This document shows, piece after piece, positions 8,723 to 17,753 of a DNA stretch of 64,000 nucleotides. A model generated the notes under the pieces. The model had not been told where the DNA came from and made no database searches. It was given only the letters and a program-made list of their open reading frames with translations. The stretch is from Halocatena marina (GTDB lineage Archaea > Halobacteriota > Halobacteria > Halobacteriales > Haloarculaceae), in assembly GCF_025913575.1 (NCBI RefSeq), contig NZ_CP109785.1, positions 1,426,001-1,490,000 on the forward strand. The letters run 5' to 3'. A program made the translations under genes and the position numbers. Position 1 is the stretch's first letter. Every line of letters begins with the position of its first letter.

Positions 8723-10141
8723 ATGGCAATATCAAGACAGAGCGACGATCGGAGCCTTTCACGGAACATTGGTCCGCTAGGAGCGATGAGTACCGTCGTT
8801 GCTGGTACACTCGGAGCGGGGTTGTTCATCACACTCGGAACTGCGAGTTCGACAACTGGTCCGAGCGTCATCGCTGTGGTGGCAGTCGCAGGACTACTTG
8901 CGACCGCGATTGCGATCAACTACAGTTGGATGGCAACCGTATTTCCAGGAGCAGCAGGATCGTACGCCTACATATCACGGACGTTTGATACACGACTCCC
9001 CGGCTTTCTCGTTACGTGGTCGAAGTGGCTTGGCTACATGGCTGCCGACGCTGTCCTCGCAATCGGCTTTGGAAGCTATCTTCAGGTGTTTTTCCCCGAT
9101 CTCATTGCGGGACAGCGTGAAATTGCTCTCGTCGGGTTTGGTCTTCTCACCGTTCTCTTCATCACCAATCTCGTCGGTTCGCGCGGGTACAGCCTCGTCC
9201 AGAACGTCACCTTCGGGCTGCTGGTGATCGCTATTCTCGTCCTCGTAATTCCAGGGTCGGTTACCGTACAACCAGCGAACTACCAGCCATTCTTCACGGG
9301 CGGTTTCGATGGCTTCCTCGCTGCCGCTGTGCCGCTCTTCTATGCCTATATCGGCATCGCCGTCGCTGGACAGATGGGGGCCGAAGTCAGAAATCCCTCT
9401 CGGAATCTTCCGCTCGCGATGATTGGTGGGACACTCATCCTCACCGTGCTGTACATGTGGACAGCAGCAGTCATCTACGGGGTGGTCGCAGACTACACTG
9501 TGCTCGCCGAATCGGCCCGGCCGCTCGCTGATGCTGCCGAGATGTTCCTTGGACCGAGCGGATCGGCGATCGTCGCCATCGGCGGCCTGCTCGCAACTGC
9601 TTCGAGTGTGAACGCGGTTATGGCGGCCGGAATCAAGATGCCGTACTCGTGGTCGTGGGACGGGGTGTTCCCGCGGTGGTTCTCTGCTGTGAACGATCGA
9701 TTCGGCTCGCCCCATTGGTCGTTGGTTACGCTCTATGCCGTCTCCTCACTCCTGACGTTCTACACTGCGGGTCTCGATCAGGTGCTCAAAATCGCCACGT
9801 TCAGTTATCTCATTGCCTATTTTGCTGTTTCAGTGACGCTGCTGTACGCCCGCTTCTACCGAACGGAGCTGATCGAACAGGCGGGGTTTGACCTGGGCGG
9901 TGGACTCTACCTCTCGGGAGGTATCGGTGCACTTGGTTCGCTTGCGTTGCTCACGCAGGCGTATCAAGGCTCGCTCGCCATCTACGTGCCGTGGATCGCC
10001 GTTGGATTCGTCGTGTTCGGTATCTATTGGTATCGTGGACGGCAAGCCGGAACCGATGTCGGAATGATCCTCAATACGCTCCCAGGTGTTCCGAGCTCGG
10101 AATACGATCCTAACATTCAGGAAACATCATCCGATGACTGA
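8723..10141 (+). CDS. APC family amino acid permease
   Basis: Membrane transporter of 472 aa with about 12 hydrophobic segments. The N-terminal APC signature is clear (GTLGAGLFITLGTASS, preceded by a polar tail MAISRQSDDRSLSRN), as is PAVIY-like segment spacing through the core. ATG 8723 was preferred over an in-frame GTG at 8711 because it gives the normal short cytoplasmic tail. It should move an amino acid or amine with H+ or Na+. The stop overlaps the start of the M20 peptidase gene by 8 nt, so permease and peptidase are translated together. Substrate unknown. Confidence 0.88.
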   Translation: MAISRQSDDRSLSRNIGPLGAMSTVVAGTLGAGLFITLGTASSTTGPSVIAVVAVAGLLATAIAINYSWMATVFPGAAGSYAYISRTFDTRLPGFLVTWSKWLGYMAADAVLAIGFGSYLQVFFPDLIAGQREIALVGFGLLTVLFITNLVGSRGYSLVQNVTFGLLVIAILVLVIPGSVTVQPANYQPFFTGGFDGFLAAAVPLFYAYIGIAVAGQMGAEVRNPSRNLPLAMIGGTLILTVLYMWTAAVIYGVVADYTVLAESARPLADAAEMFLGPSGSAIVAIGGLLATASSVNAVMAAGIKMPYSWSWDGVFPRWFSAVNDRFGSPHWSLVTLYAVSSLLTFYTAGLDQVLKIATFSYLIAYFAVSVTLLYARFYRTELIEQAGFDLGGGLYLSGGIGALGSLALLTQAYQGSLAIYVPWIAVGFVVFGIYWYRGRQAGTDVGMILNTLPGVPSSEYDPNIQETSSDD

Positions 10142-11390
10142 CCCATCACCTAATATCGACGCTGCCGACTCGGCCGCCACAGACGCGGTCACGAAACGAA
10201 TCGACGCAGAGGAGACGATTTCGTTGCTTCAGGAACTCGTCCGTATTCGGAGTCCGTACTTCGAAGAAGCGGAAATTACAACGTTCGTCTACGACTGGCT
10301 CGACGCGCGTGGTCTCGATCCCGAGCTTCATCAGGTGACTGAGCCGGATATCGTTGGGTTCGAGGGGAACAACGTGATTGCGCGCCTCTCTGGTTCGGAC
10401 CCGGACGCACCGACGCTCCTGTTGAACGCCCACATGGATACCGTTCAACTCGTCGAGGCGTGGGAGGAAGATCCACTCTCCGGTCGAATCGAGGACGGGA
10501 AGCTCTACGGTCAGGGTGCCTGCGACATGAAAGGCGGGCTCGCGGGGATCATGGTGGCGTTCGAGGCACTCGCGGCGGCCGATATCGAACTTGCGGGGGA
10601 TGTCGTCTTCACCGCTGTCGTCGACGAGGAAGGACCCTACGGGCTCGGTGCGAACCAGCTCATCCGGGATGACATCGTCGCGGACTGCGATGTGGCCATC
10701 GTGACTGAACCTGGACCGACTCTTGCTAGAGAGGATATCGAAAATCCCGCCCTCATTCTTGGTGCCCGGGGTCGATTTCTCCACGACATTACTGTCACTG
10801 GAGAGGCAGCACACGGTTCACAGCCACAGACGGGAACGAACGCAGTGGTCGATGCGTCCCGTTTGGCTGACGCACTCACTGATATTGAGGTCGGCTCGCA
10901 CGAACAGCTCGGTGACGGCTCGATCTGTCCGCTCAAAATCGAGGGAGGCAGCGAAACGCTCTCTGTCCCCGAGTACTGTCGCCTCCTCGTTGATCGCCAC
11001 ATCGTCATCGGCGAGACCGAAGACCGCGTTCGCGCTGATGCAGAACGCGTGGTCGAGCGTCTCGACCTCGATTCGACGGTCGACATTGGATTCCGTGAGG
11101 CCCCAGCAGCGGACGTTCGATACGGCCCGTACGTCACCGACGCCGATCATCCGCTCGTGGGAGCACTTTCCACCGCTGTCGAGACGGTCACAGGAGACGA
11201 ACCGGCCATCGGCTACTTCGCCAGCGTCGGTGATTTCAACTACTTCGGCCATCGTGCCGAGCTTCCGACAGTCATCGTTGGACCCGACGGGGAGAACATC
11301 CACGGGGCAGGCGAGTTCGTCTACACCGACGAAGTCGTCGACGTGGCACACATCGTCGCTGCCGGTTGCGTGTCGCTCCTCAGTGCCTGA
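10134..11390 (+). CDS. M20 family metallopeptidase (ArgE/DapE/CPG2-like)
   Basis: Zinc amidohydrolase of 418 aa. Metal and catalytic residues are visible in order: H100 and D102 in NAHMDTV, D131 in GACDMKGG, the base pair E165-E166 in VDEEGPYG, and the late histidine in GENIHGAGE. The dimerisation (lid) domain occupies about residues 210-320. The family removes acyl or aminoacyl groups from amino acids or small peptides. Exact substrate (acetylornithine, succinyl-diaminopimelate, dipeptide) cannot be decided. The 8-nt overlap with the APC permease gene suggests that it processes the transported compound. The start at ATG 10134 gives a short Ala/Asp-rich leader. Confidence 0.9.
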   Translation: MTDPSPNIDAADSAATDAVTKRIDAEETISLLQELVRIRSPYFEEAEITTFVYDWLDARGLDPELHQVTEPDIVGFEGNNVIARLSGSDPDAPTLLLNAHMDTVQLVEAWEEDPLSGRIEDGKLYGQGACDMKGGLAGIMVAFEALAAADIELAGDVVFTAVVDEEGPYGLGANQLIRDDIVADCDVAIVTEPGPTLAREDIENPALILGARGRFLHDITVTGEAAHGSQPQTGTNAVVDASRLADALTDIEVGSHEQLGDGSICPLKIEGGSETLSVPEYCRLLVDRHIVIGETEDRVRADAERVVERLDLDSTVDIGFREAPAADVRYGPYVTDADHPLVGALSTAVETVTGDEPAIGYFASVGDFNYFGHRAELPTVIVGPDGENIHGAGEFVYTDEVVDVAHIVAAGCVSLLSA

Positions 11391-11450
11391 GTAGGCTGAA
11401 ACCAGCTTGCGTGATGGTATGGCTTGCTATCAAATTCCGAGAACGACTGA

Positions 11451-12341
11451 TTAGGAGTAAGTGGTAGGAGGTTCCGGCGTAGTATTATTTGCTTTGGCGT
11501 ACCACGACGGCCGGTCGACTGTCGTGGATCCCATCTTAGTGTAGCGTGTGGTGCTCACGACTCGGACCGACGTGGACGGATTCGTTTCTGTGAGTGTTGC
11601 TGTATATGCGAGTCGATACTCGTGAACGACTCCGCGTGAATCGATCACGGCGTGAAACGTTAGATTTCGAGGATTTTGAGCAATTTTGACATTCATCGAG
11701 TACTCAATGAGTTGAGCCGAGTCGGCTATCTCGGTCGACGTAAGTCGGTACAGCGTTGTTCCGTTGTTCGTCGTATGGTTGATTACTTTTGTGTCGACGG
11801 CTTGGAATAGTGTGTAATACCGTTCCTTTTGGGGATGATATTTTAGTATGGGATATTGAGGGTCTCGTGATTCGAAGTGTTGGTACGTAGTTGAATTCGT
11901 CTGTGACGAGGAAAGCGCAACGAGCACTCGTTCACCATTCGACCAGAATGAATTATTCGTAGATTTCTGATCCGACCTTATTTTATTCTGGGTATAAATA
12001 CTTACATTAATATAACGCCGATCTCTTGGATTTACAACGCGGGCGGTTCTTTCCCCTTGTCTCCGAAGCGTCCCATTCGAATATTTCACAGTCGTTTTTC
12101 CATGAATAGTGAAGGAGGTGTTCGAGAGGACTGCCTCGTGTGCATCTCCGAGAGCGATCGAATCAACGACACCATGATTGGTCAGTCCCGGCGCAAGCCC
12201 GCGGGTTGCATTCGGATCGTCTGTTGGCACACCGGCTGGCGTGATCGAAGCCGTCTCTGTACTACCGCCATTGAACGCGTTGCAACCAGAGAGACAAAGG
12301 AGGACAACGAGACACAGGCGCAGACCAAGGTTCTGTGACAT
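11451..12341 (-). CDS. Predicted surface lipoprotein, haloarchaeal family of unknown function
   Basis: Protein of 296 aa with a Sec-type lipoprotein signal (LRLCLVVLLCLSGC, lipid-anchored Cys20) and a Thr/Pro-rich linker. The body is beta-rich with many Asn-X-Ser/Thr sequons (NTSFT, NGTLR, NNSFW, NSTTY), as in secreted glycosylated haloarchaeal proteins. It resembles the widespread haloarchaeal lipoproteins of the DUF7537 type (outline NGT..RQGERTARV, then YTxxxxRYY). No catalytic motif is seen. It is transcribed convergently to the M20 gene with a 60-nt gap. Confidence 0.7.
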   Translation of the reverse strand: MSQNLGLRLCLVVLLCLSGCNAFNGGSTETASITPAGVPTDDPNATRGLAPGLTNHGVVDSIALGDAHEAVLSNTSFTIHGKTTVKYSNGTLRRQGERTARVVNPRDRRYINVSIYTQNKIRSDQKSTNNSFWSNGERVLVALSSSQTNSTTYQHFESRDPQYPILKYHPQKERYYTLFQAVDTKVINHTTNNGTTLYRLTSTEIADSAQLIEYSMNVKIAQNPRNLTFHAVIDSRGVVHEYRLAYTATLTETNPSTSVRVVSTTRYTKMGSTTVDRPSWYAKANNTTPEPPTTYS

Positions 12342-12681
12342 TGTTTTCCCTTCAAATCAATGTATGAAATAGATTATGATTGCCAGGAATTCGTGGTATC
12401 TATGGTATGTCAGTCGTTTTCTATGCTAGTGGGACGGCTGCGACGCCCTGAAGTTTCATCTTTCGCTTGTCAATTAGTACGGGAGTCCGATAGTGAGAGG
12501 ACGATATACAACGAGAAAAGCGATGGAACCATCTACACGAAAGCCGTCATCGAGTCGGTTGAAACAACAGCGTGTCGATGTTGAGCGTGTTCGTCCCTAC
12601 TCGCAATCTCCATATCAGGATTATAGACGTATAGACGGCTATTGAGCACGGCTTTTGTTGGTGAAGATCGATGTAAAATTG
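12342..12681. other. Intergenic spacer, no gene seen
   Basis: About 340 bp between divergent genes (lipoprotein and phosphatase). It is AT-rich near 12601-12660, where the promoter of the plus-strand gene is expected. No convincing small gene, RNA or repeat was recognised. Confidence 0.35.
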
Positions 12682-13155
12682 ATGAGTGATAAGGACAATA
12701 CAACAGTTCGACTCGCGTTTATGTGTGTACAGAATGCTGGTCGGAGCCAAATGGCAACTGCATTTGCCGAACGTGAGCGCGCCGAACGCGAGCTCGAAGA
12801 ATCAGTTGAGATCCGTACAGGCGGAACGCTCCCCGCAGACCACGTCCACGCTGAAGTTATCGATGTGATGAGCGAAGTGGATATTGATCTCTCTGATCGA
12901 ACCCCGCGCGAGATCTCCACTGAGGAGCTACTCTCATGTGATATCGTCGCAACGATGGGATGCTCTACACTCGATGTGAGTGAAGCCGAGTCGTCTGTCG
13001 ACGTTCGTGACTGGGCACTCGATGATCCCGACGGACAAGATCTCGATGCTGTCCGGGCGATTCGTGACGACATTCGGGATCGGGTGACAGCAATTTTCAA
13101 TGAGATTAGCGTCTCTGAAGAGAACGAAAACGCCACTACAGAGCAAATATCCTAA
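12682..13155 (+). CDS. Low-molecular-weight phosphatase / ArsC-like protein
   Basis: Protein of 157 aa with the phosphate-binding loop C-x5-R-S near the N-terminus (CVQNAGRS, Cys15 and Arg21) and a late acidic DWALDDPDGQD segment containing the candidate general-acid Asp. The fold is shared by low-molecular-weight protein tyrosine phosphatases and arsenate reductases. The motif CVQNAGRSQMA is closer to ArsC-type proteins, in which the reaction also needs downstream cysteines. The single other cysteine pair (SCDIVATMGCS) is compatible with either. No ars genes are nearby. ATG 12682 was chosen over an upstream start with a Lys-rich, unconserved lead. Confidence 0.8.
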   Translation: MSDKDNTTVRLAFMCVQNAGRSQMATAFAERERAERELEESVEIRTGGTLPADHVHAEVIDVMSEVDIDLSDRTPREISTEELLSCDIVATMGCSTLDVSEAESSVDVRDWALDDPDGQDLDAVRAIRDDIRDRVTAIFNEISVSEENENATTEQIS

Positions 13156-13538
13156 AATTTCGGAGTCTGCGATCATCCGTCGATCAGCGGAACCGTCGTC
13201 CTCGAATGTATTTCTTCAGGATGACACTCGATTATCTGAACACTCGTCGGGAATAGTTTCATCGAGTCATTGTCGTCTTTGAAATGGGTCAGAAAGGCTA
13301 TGGGTCGCAGAAGTTGTTGGAAATGATGGTAGCCGTGCTGAAGCCAACAACGGTATCCGAATCTATCAAATCCAGAGCGATGCGTCACTGCCCCACGCTT
13401 TGGATCGGTGTCGATACCGGGACAAGCCCATAGCGCTGGAATGAGTGCTCTGTAACAGATATTGACGAGGCTGTCGAATTCAACAAAACAGTCATACGTC
13501 GTCACCGCTGGTGATCGCATCGTTTTAGCAAGTGACTG
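13156..13538. other. Intergenic spacer, possible degenerate coding remnant
   Basis: About 380 bp between the phosphatase gene and the PIN-domain gene. The minus strand has an open frame of about 115 codons (13173-13520) rich in His, Cys, Tyr and Phe. This is unlike normal haloarchaeal proteins, and no family is recognised. It may be a decayed mobile-element fragment, but no terminal repeats or transposase motif support that. Confidence 0.25.
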
Positions 13539-13973
13539 TTACTGTGGGTCGTAGGGATTCGTCGGAGTTGTGAGCCGGTAGACATCCTCGCAAGCATCGA
13601 AGTCATCATCGAATGCGTAGAGATAACCCAACCCCTCAATCTGCATGTATGCGACAATGCACGCATCGACAAATGAGAGCGGTCGGTGGCGTCGGAACAA
13701 CGCCTTGGCCGCTGCGAAAGCGTCTGTCGTCAAAGAGTCAATATGGAACTGTGGGTTTTCTTCAAGACGGTTGAGAAGATCCACAGCCGCACCGTGTCCG
13801 GCGTGCGTGGTGAGGCCGTTGAGGCTTTCTGCGAGAACGTAGTCGAGAATAACTGCTTCCGGTAGTGAACCGTTATCGATTCCTCGAACAATCGGAAGAG
13901 CTTCGTCGTGGGAACCGTCCCGTTGATAGGCCGCTGCAAAGAGAACAGTCGTATCAAGGAGTGCGCGTGGCAT
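13539..13973 (-). CDS. PIN domain ribonuclease, VapC-type toxin
   Basis: Protein of 144 aa with PIN-fold acidic residues: D7 in LLDTTVLF, E49 in VLAESLNGL, D103 in SFVDACIVAYM and the D122-D124 cluster in YAFDDDFD. These would bind Mg2+ for RNA cleavage in VapC toxins. The start codon directly follows the stop of an AbrB-type gene with no gap, the typical antitoxin-toxin order. The target RNA is unknown. Length is close to that of haloarchaeal PIN proteins. Confidence 0.85.
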   Translation of the reverse strand: MPRALLDTTVLFAAAYQRDGSHDEALPIVRGIDNGSLPEAVILDYVLAESLNGLTTHAGHGAAVDLLNRLEENPQFHIDSLTTDAFAAAKALFRRHRPLSFVDACIVAYMQIEGLGYLYAFDDDFDACEDVYRLTTPTNPYDPQ

Positions 13974-14219
13974 CTACTCGATGCCCCAGACATCGTGTTC
14001 GGTGGTAACATCGGTGTCTCTGTCACCGTCGTAGCCATCGAAGTCAGCGAATGTCCCGGTTTTCTGTTGGATAACTTCTACTCGAATACTGTCGTCCGAT
14101 TCAATATGCCACCGGAGCTGGTCACCGTCGTCGATGTCGAGTTCGCGGCGGATACGAGCGGGAATGTTTGCTTGATTGCCCGAGACCTTGCTTTCGGCGT
14201 CGACCCGTTTGCTACTCAT
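13974..14219 (-). CDS. AbrB/SpoVT-type DNA-binding antitoxin (VapB-like)
   Basis: Protein of 81 aa. The swapped-hairpin AbrB domain is at residues about 8-50 (ESKVSGNQANIPARIRREL then DIDDGDQLRWHI), with an acidic C-terminal tail (TFADFDGYDGD) suited to bind the toxin. ATG 14219 is the family-typical start; the frame is open further upstream without a plausible N-terminus. The stop TAG abuts the ATG of the PIN-domain gene. The pair likely forms an autoregulated toxin-antitoxin module. Confidence 0.85.
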   Translation of the reverse strand: MSSKRVDAESKVSGNQANIPARIRRELDIDDGDQLRWHIESDDSIRVEVIQQKTGTFADFDGYDGDRDTDVTTEHDVWGIE

Positions 14220-14405
14220 ATCTGGATGGTAGTCTTCCGACGATAAAAAGTTAGTGTTCCGCCACACTATATCATCTCGTCCGACCGATTTTGCGTGCTC
14301 AGAGTAGTCCGTTGAAAGATTGCTGTAGGCTATTAGCCTGCAGATGCACCAACCGTCTGCCAATACATATCCGATACTGAAAGCGGTGTCCTGTTTTCGT
14401 CGGCG

Positions 14406-14813
14406 TTAATCGCTATTCGCTAATTGCGAGGTACTGTCATTCGAATCACCTCCTACTCGTTCTAAAATAGTGAGTGTTCCCGCCGTGTATGCCACAAATC
14501 CGGTACCGATGACGAGCAATCCAAATCCAAGCCGTTGGCCATTCGAGAGTGAGAGCATTGGACTCAGACCGTTGATGGAAGCGAGAGCTATGAGTCCGAT
14601 ACCAAGCCCGGCCCATCGTTGATCAGCCCACGTCTCTCCCGTGGTGTATGCCGGATATAGATGCCCAATATGGAAGGTGAGTTTGAGTCCGCAGGCCCAA
14701 CAAAGACCGGTTACAAATGCAAGGCTAATATCTCCGATAAGCCAGTACGATCCGACGCTGATTCCTCCCCCAACACAGAGAGCGATGAAGGAATCTCGCC
14801 TTGTTCGTTCCAT
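14406..14813 (-). CDS. Small integral membrane protein, unknown function
   Basis: Protein of 135 aa with about four hydrophobic segments (for example FIALCVGGGISVGSYWLIG and LGFGLLVIGTGFVAYTAG) and a short polar C-terminal tail. ATG 14813 gives the compact start MERTRRDSF. I do not recognise a family and no motif suggests a reaction. It stands alone between the toxin-antitoxin pair and a lipoprotein gene on the same strand. Confidence 0.6.
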   Translation of the reverse strand: MERTRRDSFIALCVGGGISVGSYWLIGDISLAFVTGLCWACGLKLTFHIGHLYPAYTTGETWADQRWAGLGIGLIALASINGLSPMLSLSNGQRLGFGLLVIGTGFVAYTAGTLTILERVGGDSNDSTSQLANSD

Positions 14814-14947
14814 GTTTATAAGACTATTTTCATGTAGGTTAAATTTTAGTGTAGTGTGTAGAGGACCAACGCACACAGTATGCCGAGTGTTCAGAATCTA
14901 AACACTGTACTGACCAATTCGAATGTTTAAGGAAATAGATGTTCTAT

Positions 14948-15679
14948 CTACGAAGCACTGTACTCGATGGTCCCCGACCACGTGTCGTAGAGGTCATCTG
15001 AGTGACTATCCTGATCTAAGAACGAGACTCGAACGTTGAGTGTTCCAGAATCGAACTGTTTGAGCGCCGCTGTTGGAACTTCGATGGCGAACGATCCATT
15101 CTTTTCGAAGGTGACTGATGCACGTGCGACCAGTTTATCGTTGATCTCGATGATGAAGTAGGGCTCACCGTCCACGTCTCCTTCTGGATCGACGTTCTTG
15201 AGGCGGGTGTCTGCGAAAATCTGAACATCGAAATTGCTATACCCGCTACTGCTCGTGGCTTGTTCTTTGTTGATGAACTTCGTGTTCGTAATGCGCTCTT
15301 CAAGCTTTTCCTCTGTTGGTCGTGTTGGTGGTGTCGGCTCAGACCACCCAGATTCGGTTGCCGTGGCTTCTGTTGCCGTATTGGTGGCCGTCGTCGTTTT
15401 GACCTCAATCGTTTTGGTTGTTGTTGCGGTCGGTGTCGGTGTCGTTGTTGCCACTTCAGTTGCCGTTTCGGCTATCGTAGTGGTTGCGGCCGTCTCTGCT
15501 GGCGTCGAACCATCGGTCGTCGTCGCTGTCGAGTCACTGTCTGTCGTGGACGGTGTGTCGCCAACGTTTGACTCCGTTGAAGGTGTCCCCTCTGGCCCAG
15601 TCGGTATCTCGATGGCACTGCAACCAGCGAGTAAAACCGAAAAAACCAATGCTAGTGCTGTTATTCGACGAGCGTTCAT
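14948..15679 (-). CDS. Thr-rich lipoprotein, unknown function
   Basis: Protein of 243 aa. The signal peptide ends in the lipobox LLAGC (Cys about 20 from ATG 15679). A linker of roughly 90 residues consists mainly of Thr, Ala, Ser and Pro, with TTTPTPTATTT-like runs, and is likely extended and O-glycosylated. A globular domain of about 110 residues follows (YSNFDVQIFADTRLKN, YFIIEINDKLVA, LNVRVSFLDQD), beta-rich and calcium-binding-like in composition. It would sit on the cell surface. No enzymatic motif is visible. Confidence 0.65.
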   Translation of the reverse strand: MNARRITALALVFSVLLAGCSAIEIPTGPEGTPSTESNVGDTPSTTDSDSTATTTDGSTPAETAATTTIAETATEVATTTPTPTATTTKTIEVKTTTATNTATEATATESGWSEPTPPTRPTEEKLEERITNTKFINKEQATSSSGYSNFDVQIFADTRLKNVDPEGDVDGEPYFIIEINDKLVARASVTFEKNGSFAIEVPTAALKQFDSGTLNVRVSFLDQDSHSDDLYDTWSGTIEYSAS

Positions 15680-15845
15680 ATCGAGACGATATTGCACACC
15701 GGGATAACGTTTGGGTATTTACACGAAGGAGAGAGCAAGATGAGATCCTCAGGAGTGAGTTTAACGGTTCTGGACATAGCCATCATCGACTGCTGGCTGG
15801 GCTGCTCGTTTTAAGCGATATCCTGTGAATACACATCACACAGCC

Positions 15846-15864
15846 CTCTCTGTCGATCAGAGAG
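15846..15864. terminator. Short hairpin after the VOC-family gene
   Basis: Inverted repeat CTCTCTG / CAGAGAG with a 5-nt loop, 15-33 nt past the stop of the minus-strand gene ending at 15879. No U-tract follows, so a role in termination is tentative. Confidence 0.25.
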
Positions 15865-15878
15865 CTGATGAAGTATCG

Positions 15879-16490
15879 CTATGCAGTTTCCTGATCACCG
15901 AGGAGTGTTTGTACAGATATCGTTGAATCAGATTGCTCACTTGCGATCCGAAAGGAATCAATCCACGGCCCTTCGCCAGAGACGATCCGGAGTTGGGAGA
16001 TCTGTCCGAACACCTCTTTAAGCTCCTCACGTGCGACAGTAGCGTCTAGGAGACAGAGGATCACATCGTCGATGTGGGCTAAAGCAGGGCTGTCGAGCGC
16101 TGTCACTACATCTGCCGTCGATGAATGAATTTCGACTCGGAAATCCCACGGCGTCATAACGAATGTGCGCCGATCATTTGATCGTACGGACCAGTCTCGT
16201 GTCGCTGCTCGGTCGCTGATGTCCTCGATGCTCTCTACTCGAAGGCCAATATGATCAAAATGTGGCCGCTTGCCGGGAGCGAGCGTAATGTTTACGGCCC
16301 CGTACTGATGCACCTGCAATTTCAACCGAAATCCGTCGGGCTCCGTGTCATCGGGACCAAGAGCAACACCGTCACCCCGGACGCTTCCAAACCGTCTCTG
16401 CAATTGAATTCCTTCGTTCTCGAGTCGGTTAGCTGCCCCAGCTAGATCTGGGGTGTTGAAGTGCAGATGAAAAAGTGTCGAATTATTCAT
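15879..16490 (-). CDS. VOC (glyoxalase/dioxygenase fold) superfamily protein
   Basis: Protein of 203 aa starting at ATG 16490 (MNNSTLFHLHFNTPDLAGAANRLE). The first half has the beta-alpha-beta-beta-beta pattern of VOC domains, and HFDHIGLRVESIEDI starts a second module. Candidate metal ligands are His in LFHLHF and FDHIGL and a Glu in RVEIHSS. The family includes extradiol dioxygenases, glyoxalases and resistance proteins. Specific function is not recognisable, and a frame extension upstream to 16640 lacks family features. No clear operon partner. Confidence 0.65.
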   Translation of the reverse strand: MNNSTLFHLHFNTPDLAGAANRLENEGIQLQRRFGSVRGDGVALGPDDTEPDGFRLKLQVHQYGAVNITLAPGKRPHFDHIGLRVESIEDISDRAATRDWSVRSNDRRTFVMTPWDFRVEIHSSTADVVTALDSPALAHIDDVILCLLDATVAREELKEVFGQISQLRIVSGEGPWIDSFRIASEQSDSTISVQTLLGDQETA

Positions 16491-16982
16491 AATCGATTGG
16501 AGACAGCACACGACAATAATTATATCGACCGTTGAACTGCTCGCTGTCCGGGTAATACAGATGCTCTCATAGAGAACGAGAGACGGCCTGTTGTGGGCCA
16601 ATCGTCCATCATTAGTTTGACATACTGCCTGTGACCGCACTCAATTGATCGTATACAGCCAGTTCGGAAGCTATTACTTGAAAGGATGCTCGAACAACTG
16701 TGCATCGTCGTCGATTTCTGTGAACTGCCTTCGATTTCGAGTATGTTTTAGCTGGCACTTGTGGGTAACATGAGAACAGCAACGACCAGATCGATGTGAC
16801 CAGGTAACGATCGAGAACCTTGTAGTCTTGATAACATCGATGAGGATCAGTAATCCGTCCACGATGCCGGCAGAAATAGTACCGTCTGCCTGCCGTCTGT
16901 GGCCCCTGATATGCGGTCACTATTCAGCGCTGATCACGTGTAAATAGGAGGGTTATATACTTTCGTGCCGTCGTCATTGGGC
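16491..16982. other. Divergent intergenic region
   Basis: About 490 bp between divergent genes. A TATA-like box at 16953-16959 serves the flavoprotein gene. The rest holds only low-quality open frames with Cys/Arg/Tyr-rich composition and no recognisable domain. Confidence 0.35.
16953..16959 (+). promoter_or_regulatory. TATA-like promoter element of the flavoprotein gene
   Basis: The TTATATA box is centred 27 nt upstream of ATG 16983, the spacing expected for a leaderless archaeal transcript. It supports that start codon over the in-frame ATG at 16965. Confidence 0.6.
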
Positions 16983-17720
16983 ATGGCAAGCGCTAACGAC
17001 TACGATGTACTGATCATTGGAGGTGGACCGGCTGGGTTGTCGGCGGGAATCTTTACGGGACGGGCCGATCTGGAGACAGCGATCGTCAACGACGGCGATC
17101 CAATCCTTCGACGTAATGCGCACTTAGAGAACTACCCGGGCTTTCCTGCTGGTATCAACAGCCGATTGTTGCTGGATATGATGGCAGACCAAGCCGAACG
17201 CGCTGGGTGTGAACATCACGATGCACGGATCGTCACGCTCGAACTTGTAGGCGATGAGTTCATTGCTGAGACGGGAGCAGGCGAGATCTTCACCGCGACG
17301 TCCGTTGTTGCTGCCACGAAGAACACGGTTGAGTTCCTCGAAGGAATTGATGGTGTTGAGATTATCGAGCGCGGGAAATCATTCGTCGAGACCGACGACC
17401 GCGGACGGACTGGCGTACCGGGGTTGTATGCCGCGGGACGTCTTGCTCTCCAACCGTATCAAACGATCATCATCGCTGGCCACGGCGCCTCCGTGGGTGT
17501 CGCGGTGGTCGAAGACTCGGACGTTCCGTTCTATCACGATTGGGTTGCCCCAGAGGGCTACTTCACTGGTCGCGGCCGGGAGATTCCCCCCGGCTGTGAG
17601 GAGCTCAGCCCAACGGAACGACAGCAACGTGAGGGTGAATCCCTCGACGCCATGCGTGAAGCTGTTGCCAAACCGCATCCCGATGAACCGATTCAACACC
17701 CGAGCGTTCAGGAAAAGTGA
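16983..17720 (+). CDS. Short thioredoxin-reductase-like flavoprotein lacking CxxC and NAD(P)H domain
   Basis: Protein of 245 aa. The N-terminal FAD-binding motif (IIGGGPAGLSAG, residues 11-22), NYPGFP as in thioredoxin reductases, and the second FAD motif GVPGLYAAGR (144-153) are all present. Between them there is no CATC-type disulfide and no second GxGxxA nucleotide motif. The protein is about 70 residues shorter than standard TrxR, so the NAD(P)H domain seems mostly absent. The C-terminal 70 residues (YHDWVAPEGYFTGRGREIPP) are polar. It could be a flavin-dependent oxidoreductase with an unusual electron donor. Such short homologues occur in haloarchaea, but their reaction is unknown to me. 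Confidence 0.8.
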   Translation: MASANDYDVLIIGGGPAGLSAGIFTGRADLETAIVNDGDPILRRNAHLENYPGFPAGINSRLLLDMMADQAERAGCEHHDARIVTLELVGDEFIAETGAGEIFTATSVVAATKNTVEFLEGIDGVEIIERGKSFVETDDRGRTGVPGLYAAGRLALQPYQTIIIAGHGASVGVAVVEDSDVPFYHDWVAPEGYFTGRGREIPPGCEELSPTERQQREGESLDAMREAVAKPHPDEPIQHPSVQEK

Positions 17721-17753
17721 GAAGATCGTTGGAGGACACTGTGAGATGCGACC

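Noticed and set aside
13173..13520. Minus-strand open frame of about 115 codons, considered as a transposase fragment.
   Set aside because: No catalytic motif or terminal repeats; composition unlike local genes. Left as spacer.
16612..16920. Minus-strand open frame of about 100 codons rich in Cys, Tyr and Arg.
   Set aside because: No domain recognised and composition is not haloarchaeal; probably spurious.
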